Program-made: the position numbers and the translations under genes
Notes under the pieces: model-generated
Seen by the model: only the letters and a program-made list of their open reading frames with translations
What the model was told of the DNA's origin: nothing
Database searches by the model: none
Assembly (NCBI GenBank): GCA_038231255.1
Contig: JBBRLR010000010.1
Span: 11,560 to 75,559 of the forward strand
DNA length: 64,000 nt
Origin: JALYUS01 sp038231255
GTDB taxonomy: Bacteria > Chloroflexota > Chloroflexia > Thermomicrobiales > JALYUS01
Reading direction: 5' to 3'
Shown: positions 43,603-51,629 of the stretch, in pieces
Layout of the letters: each line of letters starts with the position of its first letter
How positions within the stretch are numbered: the first letter of the stretch is position 1

Positions 43603-43632
43603 CCTGTTCCTTAGCATAACATTAGCAATCTG

Positions 43633-44630
43633 TCAAGAGCCTACTGGCTCCTTGTATCGCAACCGCTTCCCCGCCGTCTGCCGGATTGCCCGCTCCGTCC
43701 GCTCTCCGTCCTTCATCTTGCGCGTGTTGTAGCGGTAGTCGAACTCGCCAAGATAGGACGGCAAGTGCTTCTCCGAGACGCTATGGTGCGGGCCGTCAAT
43801 CGAACGCTTCAACTGCGAGAAATAGCCCTCTGCGGTGTTCGTGTATACGTCGCCGCGCACATATTCGTCCTTGCCGTGGTCAACGGTTTCGTGCGAGGCG
43901 AATGCCTTGCCCGGCTCTCATAGGCCGCGAACGAATCGGTCATCAGCCGCGCATCGGGATGGATGTTCGTGTCCAGCACTTCTTTCAGCGTCGCGCCCGA
44001 AACATCCGTGACAACCTTCGAGCGGACGTTGCCGCCGCGCTCGACAAGCGAGACAACGGGCGTCTTCTTGGAATCCTTGCCGGGCCGTCCGCGTTTGCCC
44101 TTCTCGACGCCGCCGATGTACGTTTCGTCCGCTTCCACGATGCTGGAGAGCATGTCAACCAATGGATGTTGCGCCATCGCGTAACGGATACGATGCGCCA
44201 TAAACCACGCCGTTTTGTACGAAACGCCCAATGTCCGCTGCAATTCGAGGGCGGCAACGCCGTTCTTACCCGCCTGCATCATGTGGACGGCAAGGAGCCA
44301 TTTCGAGAGCGGCACTTTGGAATCCTCGAAGATCGTGCCGACAAGGACGGAAAACTGCTGGCGGCAATCGCCGCACTTCCACACGCGGCGGAACGTCGCC
44401 TTGCCCGTACTGGTCGTGCGTGTGCCATCCTTCGGCGCGAGATAGTAGGCATTGCCGACAACGCCGCAATGCGGGCAGATCGGGCCGGACGGCCAGCGCA
44501 TCCGCTCGACCAGTTGGTACGCCGCGTCCTCATCGGAGAAGTGCTTGGCGATGGTGCTAAGATTCAGGCCAGCAAAGGCAATCTCTGGAACCATCTCGCG
44601 TACCGCCTTGTCGAGTGCAATCCGTTTCAA
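43633..44630 (-). pseudogene. IS1595-family transposase, frameshifted
   Basis: The first part (44630-43917) has the IS1595 zinc-finger and catalytic start: MRWPSGPICPHCG, CGDCRQQFSV, LGVSYKTAWFMAHRIR and VEADETYIGG (first Asp). After FAAYE the frame breaks near 43917; the continuation GKAFASHETVDHGKDE, then AEGYFSQLKRSIDGPHHSV and YRYNTRKMKDGERTERAI is in another frame, which has a TGA just before the junction. A one-base change restores one ORF. The start TTG at 44630 is nine bases below a strong -10; ATG 44594 is an alternative. Confidence 0.85.
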
Positions 44631-44638
44631 CCGTACTC

Positions 44639-44667
44639 ATTGTACGCGATCATCGTGGGTTTGTCAA
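44639..44667 (-). promoter_or_regulatory. Transposase promoter in the right IS end
   Basis: On the minus strand TTGACA (44667-44662, inside the inverted repeat) is 17 bases from TACAAT (44644-44639), close to the ideal sigma-70 promoter. The start codon lies nine bases downstream, so the transcript is nearly leaderless. Confidence 0.75.
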
Positions 44668-44688
44668 GTACATAGTCGTCATAAAAGA

Positions 44689-44735
44689 TTCCCCTCTGTG
44701 ACCTCTGCGCACTCTGCGCACTCTGCGTTAAGTGT
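44689..44735. repeat. Right half of the nonad-type repeat split by the IS
   Basis: CCCTCTGTGACCTCTGCG and CACTCTGCGCACTCTGCG are the inverted counterpart of 42608-42665. The two halves would form one hairpin if the IS were removed. Confidence 0.65.
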
Positions 44736-44765
44736 TTTCCTGACGTTCTTGAGTTCAACTCGTCC

Positions 44766-45467
44766 CTATCGCCGTGTGCCCGCGCCGTAGAGGAAGAAGG
44801 TGGACGTTTCGCGAACGTCCACGGTGAGCCCGGCACGGGCGCACTGGGCAGCGAGGGCATCCGGGACGTAGAAGTTTTTGACGATCTGGTAGGCGCGGCC
44901 ATCGTTGAGTTTGCGCGTCATCACCTGCGCGCCCTGTTCGGGCAGGACGTGGTTTTTCGCGGTCGTGGTTGGCTCGCGGCGACCGTCCACGAAAAAGACC
45001 TTGCCACCCGGCCGGAGCGCGCCCGCAACCGTCGCGAGGAAGCCATCCAGCCGCTCAGCCGGCACATGCGAAATCCAGAAGCCGAAGCAGACGGCGTCGT
45101 ACTGCCGGTCGGGCTGCCACGCGAAGAGGTCCGCGATGATGTAGGAAACGCGGTCGCTGTCGAGTTTCGCGCGGTTGATCGCCACCATCTCCTCGGAGGC
45201 GTCAACGGCGGTGATCGCGTCCGCTGTCTTCAGCAACCGCTCCGTCCAGATGCCGGTGCCGGGCGCGAGTTCGAGCACATCGCCAGCGATCTGGAGCGCG
45301 TCGAAGGCGGCGTAGACCTCCGCCATTTCCGCGAACCATCGCCCGTTCTGCTCCGGCCCGTGATCGTAGCGCCCCTGCCGGTACCACCACTCGTCGTACT
45401 CGGCGGCACGCGCCCGGTAGTAATCCACCATGTCGGTCAGTACATCCGGTGCAACGGTGTCAGTCAT
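44766..45467 (-). CDS. Class I SAM-dependent methyltransferase
   Basis: 233 residues from ATG 45467. Motif I is LELAPGTGIWTERLL (about 64-78), with acidic motif II ITAVDASEEMV, motif IV YDAVCFGFWISHV and LRPGGKVFFVDG. YYRARAAEYDEWW at the N-terminus is typical of small-molecule methyltransferases. The substrate is unknown. It follows aroKB on the same strand with a 52-base gap holding a repeat fragment. Confidence 0.82.
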   Translation of the reverse strand: MTDTVAPDVLTDMVDYYRARAAEYDEWWYRQGRYDHGPEQNGRWFAEMAEVYAAFDALQIAGDVLELAPGTGIWTERLLKTADAITAVDASEEMVAINRAKLDSDRVSYIIADLFAWQPDRQYDAVCFGFWISHVPAERLDGFLATVAGALRPGGKVFFVDGRREPTTTAKNHVLPEQGAQVMTRKLNDGRAYQIVKNFYVPDALAAQCARAGLTVDVRETSTFFLYGAGTRR

Positions 45468-45487
45468 TTTTGCCCCCAGTATCCCCA

Positions 45488-45515
45488 GTGGCGGTGGGCT
45501 ACAGCCTGCCACTAC
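45488..45515. repeat. Fragment of the GGGCT-type REP family
   Basis: GGCGGTGGGCTACAGCCTGCCAC contains one arm of the family found in the MITE-like copies and at 50306 and 62932; only half is present. It sits between aroKB and the methyltransferase gene. Confidence 0.4.
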
Positions 45516-45519
45516 CCAA

Positions 45520-47220
45520 TCAAAGCACATCCGCTATCGCGGCGCGCACGGCATCCAGCGGCACATCACGGCGCGCGGCGACGCGGGCATCGGTCGCGCT
45601 GCCAGTCGGCAGGAGCCACGATGTTGTACCGCCGACGGTTTTCTTGTCGCGCGCGATATACGGCAGGACGCGTTCGATGTTGAGCGACAGGCCGAGATCG
45701 GCGGCGCGGCGCGGCAAGCCGACGGCATCGAGCAGCGCGCCGTATGCCGCCGGGACATCCGCCGTGCAGTGGCTGAGCATCGCCGCTATCGCCGCCTCGG
45801 CGCGCAGGCCGAGCGCGACCGCCTCACCGTGGAGCAACGGTGTCGCCTCGCCCGCCGACGCATCCGCAAGCGCCGCAGCCTCGATAGCGTGCCCCGCCGT
45901 ATGACCGGTGTTAAGGATCGCGCGCAGCCCCGTCTCCTCCCGCTCGTCGCCGCGTACGACGGCGAGTTTCAGCGCGACATTCCGCGCGATCACGCTCGTC
46001 AGCGCCAGCGAATCGCCCGCGACGAGCAGCGCGGCCCGGTCCCGGAGCGTCGGCAGGAGCGTCGGCGCGAGGACGCCGGGCACGCTCCCCTCGACAAAGG
46101 CGTGCTTGACGATCTCTCCCCAACCGGAACGCGTCTCGCGCTCCGGTAGCGTCCGTACGCAGGCCGGGTCCACAAGGACGAGATGCGGCTGATAGAACGC
46201 GCCGACGAGGTTCTTGCCGGCGGGCAAATCTACCGCCGTCTTGCCGCCGACGCTCGAATCCACCATCGCGAGCAGCGTCGTCGGTATCTGCACGAGTGGC
46301 AGGCCGCGCAGATAGGTCGCTGCCACGTAGCCGGCAAGATCGCCGACGACGCCACCGCCGAGCGCGATGATCGCCGTCTTCCGATCCATCCCCGCCGTTG
46401 CGAGCGCGGTATAGAGCGCGCCGGCTTGATCGAGGCTTTTGCTTGTTTCGCCGGCAGGCACGGTCAGTGTCATCTTCAGTGGATGCGACGATGCCGCGAG
46501 CAATTCCCGCACCCGGTCGCCGAGGGCCGCGTTCACTCGTTCATCAGTAATGAGTACGATGCCGGAAAGTCCACTGGGCCAGCGCGCCGCGAGCCGCTCC
46601 GGCAATTGGTTCAGTAGGCCATAGCCGACGGCGAGATGCGATGCGTGCGACGCCGTATCAAACCGATCCTCCCAGAGCGCAGTCGGTTCCCCACGCACGA
46701 GGGCGGCGATGAGATCGGCGACCACTTCCGGCGCGCGCCCCTCGGTATCGAGCGCGACATCCGCCCGCGCATAATCGGCGGCGCGGCGCACCATCATCGC
46801 GCGCAGGGCAGCCGCCGGTTCCGCCCCGGCGAGCAGCGGTCGCGCCGCGACCTCCCGCCCGTCGCGCCGCGCATGCTCCTCCAACCGGCAGAGCAGCGTC
46901 CCCGGCGACGCGCCGAGATGGACGACGAGCGCATCCCGCCGCATCAGCGACCAGTTCGCCTCGACCGTCACGACGCCACCACCGGTGGCAACAACCGTCT
47001 GCGGCTCCCGGCAGGCATCGGCGAGCGCGGCGGATTCGAGCGCGCGGAAGGCCGCTTCGCCATCCTCCGCGAAGACACGCGGGATCGGCTTCCCGGCCCG
47101 CTGCTCCAGCAGGTCGTCCGAGTCTACCGCCTGCCAGCCGAGCCGCTCCGCCAGCCGCCGCGCGACCGTGCTCTTCCCACTCCCGCTCAGCCCAACCAGC
47201 ACAATCCGCTGATACCGCAA
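45520..47220 (-). CDS. aroKB: Fused shikimate kinase/3-dehydroquinate synthase
   Basis: 566 residues from TTG 47220, seven bases after GGAG. The AroK part (about 1-165) has the P-loop GLSGSGKST and VVATGGGVV. The AroB part (about 190-566) has the NAD-binding GGGVVGDLAGYVAATYLRG, PTTLLAMVDSSVGGKTAVD, GWGEIVKHAFVEG and the metal-binding NTGHTAGHAIE. The two enzymes act in the shikimate pathway for aromatic amino acids, AroB at step two and AroK at step five. This fusion occurs in Chloroflexota. An upstream in-frame start at 47250 would add ten residues from repeat sequence. Confidence 0.93.
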   Translation of the reverse strand: MRYQRIVLVGLSGSGKSTVARRLAERLGWQAVDSDDLLEQRAGKPIPRVFAEDGEAAFRALESAALADACREPQTVVATGGGVVTVEANWSLMRRDALVVHLGASPGTLLCRLEEHARRDGREVAARPLLAGAEPAAALRAMMVRRAADYARADVALDTEGRAPEVVADLIAALVRGEPTALWEDRFDTASHASHLAVGYGLLNQLPERLAARWPSGLSGIVLITDERVNAALGDRVRELLAASSHPLKMTLTVPAGETSKSLDQAGALYTALATAGMDRKTAIIALGGGVVGDLAGYVAATYLRGLPLVQIPTTLLAMVDSSVGGKTAVDLPAGKNLVGAFYQPHLVLVDPACVRTLPERETRSGWGEIVKHAFVEGSVPGVLAPTLLPTLRDRAALLVAGDSLALTSVIARNVALKLAVVRGDEREETGLRAILNTGHTAGHAIEAAALADASAGEATPLLHGEAVALGLRAEAAIAAMLSHCTADVPAAYGALLDAVGLPRRAADLGLSLNIERVLPYIARDKKTVGGTTSWLLPTGSATDARVAARRDVPLDAVRAAIADVL

Positions 47221-47230
47221 TCTAAACTCC

Positions 47231-47376
47231 TGAAACCGATTGAACCGCAATGACGCAGAGGACGCAAAAAGAACGCAAAGGAGAACCGAAAGAGATTGGG
47301 AGATGCACGCTATCTTTCTCTTCTTTGCGCTCTTCGCGTCCTTTGCGCCTTTGCGGTTCTCCCCAGTTTCGATTCG
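47231..47376. repeat. Nonad-type inverted repeat, copy 4
   Basis: Left arm GAAACCGATTGAACCGC with GACGCAGAGGACGC words, right arm TTTGCGCTCTTCGCGTCC, TTTGCGCCTTTGCG and TTCTCCCCAGTTTC. It occupies most of the space between the oxidoreductase gene and aroKB. Confidence 0.7.
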
Positions 47377-47388
47377 TCCCCGGTTTCC

Positions 47389-48609
47389 TCAAAAGATGTG
47401 GCCGAAGTCGGTGGTGAAGACATATTCGTTCTCGCTCCACGGCTGCCGCCAGGAGTCGTCGGCGAAACGGGCGAGGCGGAAGGGGGTGAGGTCCACGGCA
47501 GGCGGTTCGCCGGTGATGAACTGCGCCATGCACTCGCCGATTGCCGGCGCCTTTTTGAAGCCCGCGCCACTGAATCCGACCATCATGAATAAGCCCCCCA
47601 CATCTGGCGCGCGGTCGAGGATCGGATGCGTGTCCGGCGACATGTCGTAGAGGCCCGCCCAGCCGGTGAGGAAGCGCGCCTCCCGCATCGGCGGCATCCG
47701 CCCGGCAATCTGGGCGATCGCCGCCGCACCGTAAGCGGCGTCCACCGTCTCATCGTAATTGTCGGGGTTTACGTAGGAATGATGCTCTGCCGTCGCGACG
47801 CCCATCAGCGTCTGCCCCGGCTTCCACTTGCGGCAGAAAATGCCGGCAGCGGTATCCACGTACGCCATATGCCCCGCCGCCATCGCGGGGGGCCGCTCCA
47901 GAATCGCCACTGGCACGCGCATCACCTCGATTGGCACGGCAACGCCCGCCGTCGCGAGCAGCGGCGCGCTCCAGGTATTCGCGCAGCAAACGACGACCGG
48001 CGCATCCACCGGCCCATCGCTCGTCTCGACGCCCACCACGCGCCCGTTCGCCGTGCGGATCGTCGTGACGGTCACGCCCTCGCGCAGCCGCGCGCCCTGC
48101 CGCTCCGCCGCCGCGATCAGCGAGCGCGTCGTGGCGACGGCATCCACCGCGCCGCCTTCCGCTTCGTACGCCGCGCAGACAAGGTCATCCACCCGGTCGA
48201 AGGGCTGCAATTCGCGCAACTGCTCCGCCGTGACCACTTCCGTCTTGATGCCGACCCGCCGCTGCATCGCGATATTGGCGTGCATCCGCGCGACATTCGG
48301 ATCGTCCGGACCGGTCTGGTAGACGGTGGCGATCAGGCCGCTGCCGTCGTATCCGCAGTCGCCGCCGACGATCTCGTTCCACTGCTTGAAGACCTGCACG
48401 GAGCGGTGAACGAGCGTCGCCTCCGGCACATTCGAGTAGTGCTGCCGCAGCAACGCCCCAGTCTTGCCGGATGCCCCCGCCGCCACATGCTTCTTTTCGA
48501 GGATCAATACGTCGCGCACACCGAGCCGCGTCAGATGAAAGGCGAGACTCGCCCCCATCACTCCCGCCCCGATAATGACGACCTCCGCCCGTTCTCTCAC
48601 CATCGCCAT
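47389..48609 (-). CDS. FAD-dependent oxidoreductase (sarcosine/glycine oxidase-like)
   Basis: 406 residues of the DAO family. It has GAGVMGASLAFHLTRLG at 15-31, LEKKHVAAGASGKTGALLRQHYS after the FAD fold, EGGAVDAVATTRSL in the middle and GLYDMSPDTHPILDRAPDVGGLFMMVGFSGAGFKKAPAIGE at the C-terminus, the usual substrate-and-flavin signature. It probably oxidises a secondary amine or amino acid with FAD; the exact substrate is unclear. It is flanked on both sides by nonad-type repeats, so no operon partner is visible. Confidence 0.85.
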   Translation of the reverse strand: MAMVRERAEVVIIGAGVMGASLAFHLTRLGVRDVLILEKKHVAAGASGKTGALLRQHYSNVPEATLVHRSVQVFKQWNEIVGGDCGYDGSGLIATVYQTGPDDPNVARMHANIAMQRRVGIKTEVVTAEQLRELQPFDRVDDLVCAAYEAEGGAVDAVATTRSLIAAAERQGARLREGVTVTTIRTANGRVVGVETSDGPVDAPVVVCCANTWSAPLLATAGVAVPIEVMRVPVAILERPPAMAAGHMAYVDTAAGIFCRKWKPGQTLMGVATAEHHSYVNPDNYDETVDAAYGAAAIAQIAGRMPPMREARFLTGWAGLYDMSPDTHPILDRAPDVGGLFMMVGFSGAGFKKAPAIGECMAQFITGEPPAVDLTPFRLARFADDSWRQPWSENEYVFTTDFGHIF

Positions 48610-48637
48610 CCCCCTTCACCCGCAGTATACCGGAGGG

Positions 48638-48779
48638 TGAAGCCGGGGAGAACCGCAGAGGACACAGAGGACGCAGAGAGCGTAGAGGAAATGGAAGGAG
48701 GATCGTTTTTGGTCCTCTTTCTTTTTTCTCCTCCCTACTCTGCGTGCTCTGCGCCTCTGCGGTTCTCCCCGGTTTGTCA
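48638..48779. repeat. Nonad-type inverted repeat, copy 5
   Basis: Left arm GAAGCCGGGGAGAACCGC with AGAGGACACAGAGGACGC, right arm CTCTGCGTGCTCTGCGCC, TCTGCGGTTCTCCCCGGTTT. Its right arm touches the stop of the next gene. Confidence 0.75.
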
Positions 48780-49871
48780 GTCAGCGGCGGGGATGACGTG
48801 GACAGGTGGAACGATAGCGAGATGAGTGTCGGGCCGGCGCCATTTCGAGGCGAGGTGGGTGCGGCTGCTGAAGCGTTCTTCGACCCCGCCGATCAGGCCG
48901 CCGATGCGCTCCTTAAACCCCTGCATGCGCGTATTGCCGACGCCGAGAGAGGTCTTCGTCCCTTCCTGCACGCCACGCAGCCAGGCGCGCACGCCGTCCG
49001 GGTTAGCGAGCGTGCGGGCGAGCATACCCGACGCGACCGTGCCGCCGTAGGCAATCACGCCCTTGGGCAGGAATGACGCACCCGGAATGACACGCACCGC
49101 GCGGGTTGCCAGCTCGCGCCAGCCGAGGCCCGCGACCAAATACGGCGCGGAATTCATCAGCATGGTCTTCTGGTCGCTCAGATCGCGCCCGTGGATGGCC
49201 GCGAGTTGATAGGCAAGGATCAGTTGGTTCTTGGTCAACACGAAGAAGTCCGCGCCCGTGGAGGCGAGGCCGCCGACCATCGGGATGCGCGCGGTGATGT
49301 CCGTCATGATCGCGAACTGCGCGTTCGCCCGCGCTGTCTGCTCGATCAGGTAGTCCGTCATCGGCTGCCGGAAGCCGACAAATGTCCGCCCCCACGCGAC
49401 CCGCCGGTTCGGATGGAGCATCGGCACGAGCCGCGTGCGCAGCGTATGGAGCGCTTGCGGGTTCGCCGGATCCGCCACGACGATGGACGGGATGCCGGGG
49501 TCCATCGCCGCGCCCGGCCCAGTGACAATCGCCAGCACCGCCGTCTGCCGCTGATCGCTGATAATGCGCCGGAGGGCGAGATTTTGCCGCATGGCGGGTG
49601 TCGGGTCGAGCAGCAAGACTGTGTCGTACGGCGTCGGCCCGACCTGCAAGCCATCGAGTATTTCTGGCGTCGCGACCGTCATCGTGCGGCGCGCGGTGGC
49701 TTCGTCCGGCGTTTCGCCACCGGCGAGGGCGAAGGCGAATTGCTGTGCGAGCCGTGCGTCCGGCCCGACGATGAGCGCGAGCGGCGGCTGGGCGATCTGC
49801 GCCTGCAAATCGTCCAATTGCACCGTGCGCATGATACTGAAAAAGTCCTTTGCGTGATTCCTGAGCGCCAT
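48777..49871 (-). CDS. DUF697-type protein of unknown function
   Basis: 364 residues. The C-terminal half reads QFAIMTDITARIPMVGGLAS, then TGADFFVLTKNQLILAYQLAAIHG, resembling the DUF697 (YcjF-like) membrane-associated domain that often follows small GTPases. The N-terminal half has an LIVGPDARLAQQF strand-loop but no intact P-loop for a GTPase. It may bind membranes. There is no operon partner. Confidence 0.55.
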   Translation of the reverse strand: MALRNHAKDFFSIMRTVQLDDLQAQIAQPPLALIVGPDARLAQQFAFALAGGETPDEATARRTMTVATPEILDGLQVGPTPYDTVLLLDPTPAMRQNLALRRIISDQRQTAVLAIVTGPGAAMDPGIPSIVVADPANPQALHTLRTRLVPMLHPNRRVAWGRTFVGFRQPMTDYLIEQTARANAQFAIMTDITARIPMVGGLASTGADFFVLTKNQLILAYQLAAIHGRDLSDQKTMLMNSAPYLVAGLGWRELATRAVRVIPGASFLPKGVIAYGGTVASGMLARTLANPDGVRAWLRGVQEGTKTSLGVGNTRMQGFKERIGGLIGGVEERFSSRTHLASKWRRPDTHLAIVPPVHVIPAAD

Positions 49872-50043
49872 GTGTTGTACCCCTTTCGGCGTGACTTCGT
49901 TCCTTCCCTTGAATGCACGGAAGGTGCCACGATAATTCCGCCATCATTGTAACAGAATTACGACTTACAAAGCATGTGGCACAGTTCCTGCATTACTCCC
50001 TGATAGTCAACGGTGAAGGGTAACGAAGGACCCTTCCGCAACT

Positions 50044-50058
50044 CCCGCATGATGCGGG
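50044..50058. promoter_or_regulatory. Short palindrome CCCGCAT-G-ATGCGGG
   Basis: Seven-base arms around a single base, 22 bases before the ATG of the small Lmo0937-like gene and upstream of its AAGGAG site. It could be an operator or a leader hairpin. Confidence 0.4.
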
Positions 50059-50080
50059 ACGACGTAAGGAGAGAAGTAGC

Positions 50081-50233
50081 ATGCTTTGGGCAATTGTAGC
50101 AGTGTTGTTAATCCTCTGGCTGCTTGGGTTCATCGGTAGCATCGGCGGTGCATTCATCCATTTGTTGCTCGTCATCGCTGTCGTGGTATTGATTGTTCAG
50201 CTACTCAGCGGTCGGCGCGGCAGCGCGCTCTAA
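50081..50233 (+). CDS. Lmo0937-like small membrane protein
   Basis: 50 residues, below the usual length cut-off. MLWAIVAVLLILWLLGFIGS, then AFIHLLLVIAVVVLIVQLLSGRR: two helices with the HLLLVIAVVV signature of the Lmo0937 family, a stress-associated tiny membrane protein of unknown function. AAGGAG lies ten bases before the ATG. The full-length match and ribosome site make it convincing. Confidence 0.82.
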   Translation: MLWAIVAVLLILWLLGFIGSIGGAFIHLLLVIAVVVLIVQLLSGRRGSAL

Positions 50234-50305
50234 ATACCAGAAAAAGCGGAGAATACGGATGCCATCGGATTGATCGCTGGTGGCATTCCTTCTGCGTGAA
50301 ACAAC

Positions 50306-50375
50306 GAGGTTGGTGGCGGCGGGCTTCAGCCTACTGTTTGCCTCTGCGACAGATTGAAGCCCGCCGCCACCGAAA
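50306..50375. repeat. GGGCTTCAGCC-type REP hairpin
   Basis: GTGGCGGCGGGCTTCAGCCT faces AGATTGAAGCCCGCCGCCAC around a short spacer. It belongs to the same family as the MITE cores and 62932. It sits between the Lmo0937-like gene and the moeA stop, where it may terminate both. Confidence 0.65.
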
Positions 50376-50390
50376 AAAGAGGATCAGCCT

Positions 50391-51623
50391 TCAAAAGCAA
50401 TGCGCGAAGAGGATTGCTTGCACAATCTCTCCTCCGGCAACACGTGCAGTGCCTTCCGGGATCATCACCAGCCCGTTCGCTTCCCCAAGCCCTGCGACAT
50501 TACCGACCGCTTGATCCATCGTTGTATCCGCTTCCCAGCCGGTCGGCGTCACGCGGAGACGCGCGCGCACGTAGGTCTGCTGCTCACCGCGATGCTCGAC
50601 CGCGTGCATCAGTCGCGCCGGGACGGTCGGCGGTAGTTCGGGCGTCTGACCGAGGAGGCGGGCGAGGGCGGGGCGGGCGAGCACATGGAACGACACAAAG
50701 GCCGCGACCGGGTTGCCGGGCAGGGCGAGGATCGGCGTTGCCCCGATCACGCCGCAGGCGACGGGATGGCCCGGCCGCATCCGCACCCGCCAGAAATCGA
50801 GCGCGCCCCGCTCCGCGATCACGGCGCGCACGGCGTCGTACGCCCCCACGGATACACCGCCCGTCGTGATGATGCAATCCACATCCGGCGCCACATCGAA
50901 TGCACGCCGCAAATCGTCCGGTGTATCGCGCGCGATGCCGAGATGGATGGGATCGCCGCCGTACTGGATGATCAGCGCGGCGAGCAGCGGGCCGTTGGTG
51001 TCCGGGATCTGCCCCGGCCCCGGTTGCTCCCCGGCAGCACGAAGTTCGTTGCCCGTGGAAAGGATGGCGATGCGCGGTCGGCGCACCACCGATGCATGCG
51101 CGTCCCCTGCTGCGGCGAGGAGCGCGATCTGACCGGGCGAAAGCCGCGTCCCCCCGAGCAGGAGCGTCGTTCCCACACGCACCACCTCACTCTGTCGCCG
51201 GACATTCGCGCCCGCCGCGACTGAGGCGCGAATCGTCACGGTCGCCGCGCCGCCGTCTGTTTCTTCGAGTCGCACGACGGCGTCCGCACCGGCGGGCAGC
51301 GGCGCGCCGGTCGCGATCGCGGTGGCTTCGCCCGCCCGGATCGTCAACGACGCGGCATCCCCGGCGGCGTGCATGCCGATTACAGCGAGCGTGACGGGTC
51401 GCGCGGCGGACGCACCATTGGTGTCAAGGGCATGGACGGCGTAACCATCCATCGCGCTGTTCGTGAACGATGGGAGATCGCGCGCCGCAAACGCATCCGC
51501 CGCCAGCGTCCGGCCAAGCGCGGCGGTGAGGGCGACGGATTCGGCCTCGCCGCGACGAAAGTGAGTGAGGAGACGCGCCTGTGCCTCCGCGACGGAAAGG
51601 GGGCGCGGCGCGTCCATCCGCAT
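50391..51623 (-). CDS. moeA: Molybdopterin molybdenumtransferase MoeA
   Basis: 410 residues, the full MoeA length. LPSFTNSAMDGYAVHA near residue 50, ATGAPLPAGADAVVRLEET near 105, and ILSTGNEL followed by DTNGPLLAALI near 190-210 are family signatures. IITTGGVSVGAYD and LALPGNPVAAFVSF are the molybdopterin-binding loops. It inserts molybdate into adenylylated molybdopterin. It follows mdh on the same strand with six bases between. mobA, a later step of the same pathway, is 9 kb away. Confidence 0.95.
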   Translation of the reverse strand: MRMDAPRPLSVAEAQARLLTHFRRGEAESVALTAALGRTLAADAFAARDLPSFTNSAMDGYAVHALDTNGASAARPVTLAVIGMHAAGDAASLTIRAGEATAIATGAPLPAGADAVVRLEETDGGAATVTIRASVAAGANVRRQSEVVRVGTTLLLGGTRLSPGQIALLAAAGDAHASVVRRPRIAILSTGNELRAAGEQPGPGQIPDTNGPLLAALIIQYGGDPIHLGIARDTPDDLRRAFDVAPDVDCIITTGGVSVGAYDAVRAVIAERGALDFWRVRMRPGHPVACGVIGATPILALPGNPVAAFVSFHVLARPALARLLGQTPELPPTVPARLMHAVEHRGEQQTYVRARLRVTPTGWEADTTMDQAVGNVAGLGEANGLVMIPEGTARVAGGEIVQAILFAHCF

Positions 51624-51629
51624 GATGCC

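Larger units (their letters stand above)
42674..44680. mobile_element. IS1595-like transposon with passenger genes
   Basis: A 2.0-kb element. Its ends are a perfect 22-bp inverted repeat (42677-42698 and 44656-44677, beginning GACTATGTACTTGACA). The flanks ATAAAGGA (42666-42673) and ATAAAAGA (44681-44688) match at seven of eight bases, as expected for the 8-bp target duplications of this family. It contains a frameshifted transposase gene on the minus strand, two tRNA-like genes and three small reading frames. It interrupted a nonad-type intergenic repeat. Confidence 0.82.

Noticed and set aside
43349..43603. N-terminal extension of the 102-residue passenger protein
   Set aside because: It is the antisense of the two tRNA-like genes, a common artefact.
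43905..43925. Programmed frameshift in the IS1595 transposase
   Set aside because: No slippery heptamer was found at the junction and IS1595 transposases are normally made from one frame.
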